Origin: Desulfobacula sp.
GTDB lineage: Bacteria > Desulfobacterota > Desulfobacteria > Desulfobacterales > Desulfobacteraceae
Assembly (NCBI GenBank): GCA_027858355.1
Contig: JAQICW010000316.1
Location: 1 to 10,720, forward strand
Direction: 5' to 3'
DNA length: 10,720 nucleotides
The translations under genes were made by a program, and so were the position numbers. Each line of letters begins with the position of its first letter. Within the stretch, counting starts at the first letter, position 1. The notes below the pieces were generated by a model, which worked only from the letters and a program-made list of their open reading frames with translations, was not told the origin of the DNA and did not search any database. Positions 5,999 to 10,720 of the stretch are shown here, in pieces.

Positions 5999-6016
5999 GC
6001 CTGATTGTTATATATT
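5989..6016 (+). promoter_or_regulatory. Candidate sigma-70 promoter for the efflux operon
   Basis: TTGAAA (5989-5994) and TATATT (6011-6016) each match five of six consensus bases and are 16 bases apart. Transcription would start near 6023, about 30 bases before ATG 6052. An overlapping alternative (TTGTTA at 6006-6011 with TTTATA 17 bases on) exists, so the exact start is uncertain. Confidence 0.4.
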
Positions 6017-6051
6017 CCTGCAATAATTTTATATAAACATAAGGCGTATTT

Positions 6052-7203
6052 ATGAAAACCAAATCTGATCCCGCAAAAACACTTGGAAGTAATATTCTAA
6101 GGCTTATCTGGAAAAGTATCCCTTTTGCCGTGGTCCTGCTGGTAATTGGGCTGATCATACTGCCTTTAGGTAAAAAAATATCAGCAGAAAAAGCAGATCT
6201 GGCTGAAAAACAATCCAGAGAAAAGGCTATTACAAAGGCATTGACCAATGTGATGACCATGGAGCTTGTACCGGCAATGGTCATGGAAAAACTAAGCCTT
6301 CCCGGTGTTGCAAAGCCATGGATATCCCTGGAAGTGGTCTCTGAAATCAGAGGGAAAGTGGTCAGCAAAAAGGTGACCCAGGGTCGTCATGTGAACATTG
6401 GTGATGTTCTGGCAGTCATTGATCAAAGTGATTATCAAAATTCCTATGATTCAGCACTGGCGTCTTATGAAACAGCTTTGTCAACTGAAAAAAGATTAAA
6501 CGCACTGGTAAAAAAGAACTTTGTCACTCAGTCTCAGCTTGATGATGCAGTTGCCCAGGTAAAAACCAGCATGGCTGATCTTGAAAATGCCAAACTCAAC
6601 TTAAGCCGCTGCACGATTGTGTCTCCCATGGAGGGGATTGTTGACCGCATCCATATTGAAACCGGCAGCTTTCTAAGTTCCGGTGATCCAGTTGCCCTGA
6701 TTCTTCAAATTGACAAACTAAAAATTGAAGTGGGCATCCCGGAATCTGATGTTGATGCCGTTCGAAAGCTTAAAACCTTTAATATGAAAATTGATGCCCT
6801 GGATGGAAAAACTTATACAGGTGTTTACCATTATCTATATAAAACCGCTGACTCCATGGCCCGTTTGTATAACCTTGAAATCAAGGTGGATAATACAGAT
6901 GGTCAGATCTTGCCTGATATGTTTGTCAGGGTGAAAATAATCAAAAAACAGGATCCCCAGGGGATTGCTGTCCCCATGTATTCCCTTGTAAACCACAACA
7001 AAGATATTGGCGTGTATGTGGAAAAGGACGGTATTGTCCGATTCAGGCCCGTAAGAATTGGATTTCAGGATGGCTGGAAAACTCAAATTCCTGAAGGGCT
7101 TGAGCCTGGCGAAAAAGTTGTGGTCGTGGGCCACCGTATTATTGAAGATGGAGAACGGGTTAATGTAACAAAAACCATCCGGGATATGGAAGAAATCCTG
7201 TAA
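6052..7203 (+). CDS. RND efflux periplasmic adaptor (membrane fusion protein)
   Basis: This 383-residue adaptor would bridge the inner-membrane pump encoded next and an outer-membrane channel. It is anchored by one N-terminal transmembrane helix (about 22-39) and has no lipobox cysteine. The first lipoyl half lies near residues 91-125 (EIRGKVVSKKVTQGRHVNIGD). A helical hairpin (about 130-185, with FVTQSQLDDA) follows, then the second lipoyl half (CTIVSPMEGIVDRIHIETGS). Beta-barrel and membrane-proximal domains complete it, ending GLEPGEKVVVVGHR...DGERVNV, as is typical of the HlyD/AcrA family. The start is ATG 6052 with AAGG at 6041-6044. Its stop overlaps the pump start by one base (TAATG), so the two are translationally coupled. 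The substrate cannot be read from the sequence. Confidence 0.92.
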   Translation: MKTKSDPAKTLGSNILRLIWKSIPFAVVLLVIGLIILPLGKKISAEKADLAEKQSREKAITKALTNVMTMELVPAMVMEKLSLPGVAKPWISLEVVSEIRGKVVSKKVTQGRHVNIGDVLAVIDQSDYQNSYDSALASYETALSTEKRLNALVKKNFVTQSQLDDAVAQVKTSMADLENAKLNLSRCTIVSPMEGIVDRIHIETGSFLSSGDPVALILQIDKLKIEVGIPESDVDAVRKLKTFNMKIDALDGKTYTGVYHYLYKTADSMARLYNLEIKVDNTDGQILPDMFVRVKIIKKQDPQGIAVPMYSLVNHNKDIGVYVEKDGIVRFRPVRIGFQDGWKTQIPEGLEPGEKVVVVGHRIIEDGERVNVTKTIRDMEEIL

Positions 7204-10200
7204 TGATTATTTCTGACATTGCCATAAAAAACAGAACCAGCGTTCTGGTGCTGGCCCTTATCATTCTGGGCATCGGTATTTATTCATACAAATCGCTTCC
7301 AAGGGAGAGTGAACCCGATGTCACCATCCCCTATGTCTTTGTACAGACGGAATATCGCGGGGTTTCTGCATCTGATATTGAAACTGGTATTACCATAAAG
7401 ATTGAAAAAAAACTCAAAGGCCTGGACAAGGTAAAAAATATCAGCTCCGTCAGTTCCCAGGGCTTATCCCAGATCAATATTGAATTTTTGCCGGGTACAG
7501 ATATTGACGAGGTTCTAACCAAGGTCAAGGACAAGGTGGATGAAGCAAAAAACGACCTGCCCTCTGACCTTGAAAATGATCCTTCTGTATTTGAAATGAA
7601 TATCTCGGAAATGCCCATTGTTATTTACTCTCTGGCTGGAACATGCGGTCCGAAAATGTTAAAAGCCATTGCTGATGATCTCAAGGATGATATAGAGGCC
7701 GTGCCAGGGGTTCTGGAAGCTGAAGTGACGGGCGGCCAGGAAAGGGAAATCAGGATAGAGGTTGATCCGGATAAACTGGCCTATTACAGGATTCCCATTA
7801 CATCGCTAGAGCAGGCTGTTGTAAGTGAGAACCAGAACACGTCAGGAGGTGCCATCACCCTTGGGGACGGCAGATATCAGCTTAAAGTTCCCGGAGAATT
7901 TGAAACCCCGGAAGAAATACTCTCTCTTGTTGTTGCCACCCATAAAGGCAACCCCATTTATCTGAAGGATGTGGCAACCGTTGTCGACGGCATCAAGGAA
8001 GAGACCTCACGATCCCGCCTGGATGGTGTGGACTCTGTTAATATATCTGTAAAGAAAAGAGTCGGCGAAAATATTATTTTTATTTCCGACAAAATTGACC
8101 TTATCATAAAAGAGGTAGAAAAGAGTTTCCCGAAAAACACCACCATTACCAAACTGATGAACAAATCAAAGGATATCAGGCTCATGGTGGCTGACCTTGA
8201 AAACAATATTCTTTCAGGGCTTATCCTTGTGGTGGCCATTCTGTTTATCGCTCTGGGATTCAGGAATGCCTTATTGGTAGGCCTTGCCATACCCTTTTCC
8301 ATGTTTCTGTCTTTTGCCATACTCCACGCCATGGGATATACCCTGAACATGATTGTTCTGTTCTCTTTAACCCTGGCCCTGGGGATGCTGGTGGATAATG
8401 CCATTGTTATCATTGAAAACACGTATCGCTATATGCAGCAGGGTGTTCCAAGAGTGGAAGCGGCCATGAAAGCCACAGGAGAGGTGGCCTGGCCCGTGAT
8501 CGGCTCCACCCTCACGACGCTGGCCGCTTTTTTCCCTTTGATTTTCTGGCCGGGTATTATGGGTGAATTCATGAAATATCTTCCAATTACCCTTATTGTT
8601 ACCTTGTCTTCGTCTCTCTTTGTAGCCCTCGTGATCAACCCTGCACTGTGTGCTTTTTTCATGAAGGCAAAAACAAAAATCAATGGGGGAATACTTACAG
8701 CAAAAGAGATCGAGGCCCAGGGTGAAAAACCCATTGAAATAAAGGGACCCTTATTAAAGCTTTATTCAAAATTGTTAAACAAAGCCCTTGACCATAAATT
8801 CACTGTGTTGATCGGGTCTTTTGCTGTGTTGGTGATTCTTATCCAGGTCTGGTTTTTAAAAATCGGCATTGAAAAACCTGTTGAATTTTTTCCGCCCATT
8901 GATCCTGGATCAGCCTATATTAATATTGATCCCCCCGAAGGCGCAGATCTTGATTATATTGACAGAACCGTTAAAAGAGTTGAAATAGCCATTACAGGAA
9001 ACAAAACCTCTGACTATGCGGATGCCATGAAATTTCAGGAGCATGAAAATTCGGATGGCACAAAATTCATGGCCCCGGGCAATATCAATAATATCGAACA
9101 TATCTTTACCAAAGTGGTTCAAAATGCCAGCGGATCAATTTTTGACAACAACCTTCCCAACCATATCGGTATCCAGTTTATTGAGTTTGAACACAGAAAA
9201 TCCCCTACCAAAGACGATCTGCAAGAATTAAGAAACCGGGTTAGGCATATTGCCGGTGTAAAGATAACCGTTGATCAGCAGCAGGAAGGTCCTCCCACAG
9301 GCCCTCCCATCAATATTGAAATCTCCGGGGATAATTTTGGGATTTTAAGCAAAATTGCTGAAAAAATAATAAAAGTGGTTGAGAATATTCCCCATGTAAA
9401 AGATGTCCGGGATGATTACCAGGGAGGAGTTCCCAGTGTACAGGTTAAAATTGACCGCCAGAAAACAGCCCTGTTTGGCCTGACCACCAGCGCCATTGGT
9501 AATGCATTAAAAACAGCCTATAACGGGCTTGATGTTTCAACCTATTATGAAGGAGATGAAGATTATGATATCGTAGTAAAACTTGCTGAATCTGACCGAC
9601 AGGTGGCAGATGTCCTTCATAAGCTAATGATCCCCACGGCCACGGGACAAATTGTTCCCCTGACCACTCTCGCCAGTATTGAATATGAGGGAACCATTGG
9701 GGACATTGTTAGAAAAAACCATGAACGCGTTATAACGGTCAAAGCAAATGTGGATCAAGCCAAAACCACTGGAACCGTTGCCAGGATGCAGACCCAGGAA
9801 ATACTCAAGGATATTGAGCTGCCGGCAGGCTATAAATACAAATTTACGGGTGAAGACGAAAGCCAGAAAGAATCAGAAGAATTTTTATCAAAAGCCTTTC
9901 TCATAGCCCTGTTTTTAATTTTTCTCATCCTGGTGACCCTGTTCAACTCTGTCATCCAGCCGGTCATCATCCTCACATCCGTTGTTCTCTCTTTAGGAGG
10001 AGCCTTCTGGGGGCTTGCAGTGATTAATTCACCCTTTGGCATCATCATGACCGGGGTGGGTATCATCTCCCTTGCCGGTGTTGTTGTGAACAATGCCATT
10101 GTTCTCATAGATTATACTAATAAGCTCAGGGCTACTGGCATGAACATCCGGGATGCTGTTATTTCAGCCGGTGCCACAAGGCTGAGACCGGTTATTTTAA

Positions 10201-10469
10201 CGGCAGTTACAACTATCCTGGGTCTTTTGCCCATGGTCACGGGCATCAGCTATGATTTTCATGTCATGGCGCTTTCTCTGTCCAGTGAATCCAGCCAATG
10301 GTGGAGATCCATGGCAATTGTGGTAATTTTCGGGCTGATGATTGCAACGATATTGACCCTGGTTGTTGTTCCAACACTTTATGCGTTGATTGAAAATAGC
10401 AAACTTAAACTGGCAACCGGTTACAGCAAAACCAGAGCGTTTTTCATGGGGTCAGAACAACAACAATAA
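7203..10469 (+). CDS. RND-family inner-membrane efflux pump (AcrB-like permease subunit)
   Basis: At 1088 residues this is a full-length RND transporter, which uses proton flow to export substrates through a tripartite complex. It has the expected two-fold repeat. A first helix (about 13-30) precedes a large periplasmic domain to about 335. Helices 2-6 start near 337 and helix 7 lies near 534-552. A second large periplasmic domain runs to about 896, and the last helices follow. The TM4 proton-relay motif is GMLVDNAIVIIEN, with D398 in the place of AcrB D407 and N399 in that of D408. The TM10 position of AcrB K940 falls in GVVVNNAIVLIDY (N963/N964). This pattern occurs in many RND pumps outside the AcrB subgroup. 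No outer-membrane factor gene follows, so the channel is probably encoded elsewhere. Drug, lipid or metal export cannot be decided from sequence alone. Confidence 0.95.
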   Translation: MIISDIAIKNRTSVLVLALIILGIGIYSYKSLPRESEPDVTIPYVFVQTEYRGVSASDIETGITIKIEKKLKGLDKVKNISSVSSQGLSQINIEFLPGTDIDEVLTKVKDKVDEAKNDLPSDLENDPSVFEMNISEMPIVIYSLAGTCGPKMLKAIADDLKDDIEAVPGVLEAEVTGGQEREIRIEVDPDKLAYYRIPITSLEQAVVSENQNTSGGAITLGDGRYQLKVPGEFETPEEILSLVVATHKGNPIYLKDVATVVDGIKEETSRSRLDGVDSVNISVKKRVGENIIFISDKIDLIIKEVEKSFPKNTTITKLMNKSKDIRLMVADLENNILSGLILVVAILFIALGFRNALLVGLAIPFSMFLSFAILHAMGYTLNMIVLFSLTLALGMLVDNAIVIIENTYRYMQQGVPRVEAAMKATGEVAWPVIGSTLTTLAAFFPLIFWPGIMGEFMKYLPITLIVTLSSSLFVALVINPALCAFFMKAKTKINGGILTAKEIEAQGEKPIEIKGPLLKLYSKLLNKALDHKFTVLIGSFAVLVILIQVWFLKIGIEKPVEFFPPIDPGSAYINIDPPEGADLDYIDRTVKRVEIAITGNKTSDYADAMKFQEHENSDGTKFMAPGNINNIEHIFTKVVQNASGSIFDNNLPNHIGIQFIEFEHRKSPTKDDLQELRNRVRHIAGVKITVDQQQEGPPTGPPINIEISGDNFGILSKIAEKIIKVVENIPHVKDVRDDYQGGVPSVQVKIDRQKTALFGLTTSAIGNALKTAYNGLDVSTYYEGDEDYDIVVKLAESDRQVADVLHKLMIPTATGQIVPLTTLASIEYEGTIGDIVRKNHERVITVKANVDQAKTTGTVARMQTQEILKDIELPAGYKYKFTGEDESQKESEEFLSKAFLIALFLIFLILVTLFNSVIQPVIILTSVVLSLGGAFWGLAVINSPFGIIMTGVGIISLAGVVVNNAIVLIDYTNKLRATGMNIRDAVISAGATRLRPVILTAVTTILGLLPMVTGISYDFHVMALSLSSESSQWWRSMAIVVIFGLMIATILTLVVVPTLYALIENSKLKLATGYSKTRAFFMGSEQQQ

Positions 10470-10475
10470 AATGCG

Positions 10476-10527
10476 TGGGTGACAATCTAATGCATGGCTT
10501 CTGCAATGGATACGATCCTGTCACCCA
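10476..10527. repeat. Inverted repeat spanning the pump/GAPDH junction
   Basis: TGGGTGACA (10476-10484) and TGTCACCCA (10519-10527) are perfect nine-base inverted copies with a 34-base loop. They bracket the stop of the GAPDH gene, only 17 bases from the end of the pump gene. It may help separate converging transcripts, but no T-run follows and the second arm lies inside coding sequence, so chance is possible. Confidence 0.2.
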
Positions 10528-10720
10528 GCATATTGACATAACTTGCCATTTCATTGTCATACCAGCCATAAATCACAGCCTGGGTAACCTGGATGCTGGT
10601 AACCTGATCCTTGATCATATCCAATATATTTTTGTCAATTCCTCGCACATGCTCAAGATTGATGTTAATGGCCCCCGTACGGGTATGGGTTTCATGACCT
10701 TCAATAACAGTGGCAGCACT
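10487..10720 (-). CDS. Glyceraldehyde-3-phosphate dehydrogenase, C-terminal part (runs off the window)
   Basis: The last 77 codons of a minus-strand gene end at TAG 10487-10489. The protein contains EGHETHTRTGAINI and then VIYGWYDNEMASYVNMLGDR, ending in IVSIAEAMH. The WYDNE block is the conserved C-terminal GAPDH segment whose Asn contacts NAD. The enzyme oxidises glyceraldehyde 3-phosphate to 1,3-bisphosphoglycerate in glycolysis, or runs in reverse in gluconeogenesis. The catalytic Cys and nucleotide-binding domain lie outside the window, so subtype and cofactor cannot be judged. It converges on the efflux operon and is probably unrelated to it. Confidence 0.85.
   Translation of the reverse strand, partial: SAATVIEGHETHTRTGAININLEHVRGIDKNILDMIKDQVTSIQVTQAVIYGWYDNEMASYVNMLGDRIVSIAEAMH

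Larger units (their letters stand above)
5773..6051. other. Divergent control region between the Lrp and efflux operons
   Basis: The region contains candidate promoters for both directions and two palindromes. A small minus-strand reading frame with protein-like composition also lies here (5825-5998). Nothing else is recognised. Confidence 0.5.

Noticed and set aside
5904..6368. 154-codon minus-strand frame over the start of the efflux adaptor gene
   Set aside because: Most of it is antisense to a well-supported coding region. Only its last codons lie in the intergenic region, and these are treated as a possible remnant.
7958..8734. Minus-strand open frames within the RND pump gene
   Set aside because: They are antisense to a strongly conserved transporter and show no independent protein features.
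7203..10469. Asn in place of AcrB D408 and of K940 as a sign of an inactive pump
   Set aside because: VDNAIV and VNNAIV motifs are common in functional-looking RND transporters outside the AcrB subgroup, and D398 is retained.

Overview
The window looks like chromosome from a Gram-negative bacterium, most likely an anaerobic deltaproteobacterium of the Desulfobacterales type. This rests on family resemblance only: a NtrC-family two-component pair, a GAPDH C-terminus with the WYDNEM...YVNMLGD signature, and a moderately AT-rich composition with AGGAG-type ribosome sites. No RNA gene, insertion sequence, CRISPR array or phage gene was seen.

Left part (1-4390) is a metal- or envelope-stress module. 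A membrane histidine kinase (335-2065) overlaps the gene for a sigma-54-dependent response regulator (2058-3430). The regulator is interrupted by a one-base frameshift between its receiver and AAA+ domains. Facing them on the minus strand is a secreted Gly/Met/Tyr-rich ZraP-like protein (3585-4106) with a recognisable -24/-12 sigma-54 promoter in front of it (4166-4181). Together these parts make a ZraSR/ZraP-type circuit. The kinase senses a periplasmic signal, the regulator activates sigma-54 RNA polymerase, and the periplasmic metal-binding chaperone is the output. In E. coli the zraP and zraSR genes are divergent; here they converge.

Middle part (4391-5772, minus strand) is a two-gene operon. 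An Lrp/AsnC-family regulator is followed, with a one-base TAATG overlap, by a cytoplasmic protein made almost entirely of 47 uninterrupted pentapeptide repeats. The regulator has a candidate promoter, and a perfect 15-bp palindrome lies between that promoter and the gene, which suggests autoregulation.

Right part (6052-10469, plus strand) is a two-gene RND efflux operon divergent from the Lrp operon. It encodes a membrane-anchored periplasmic adaptor and, again with a TAATG overlap, a full-length inner-membrane RND pump. No outer-membrane channel gene is present. The window ends in the C-terminal part of a convergent GAPDH-family gene.

The most interesting points are the sigma-54 promoter that ties the ZraP-like gene to the adjacent but frameshifted activator, and the Lrp-pentapeptide operon with its palindromic control region next to an efflux operon.
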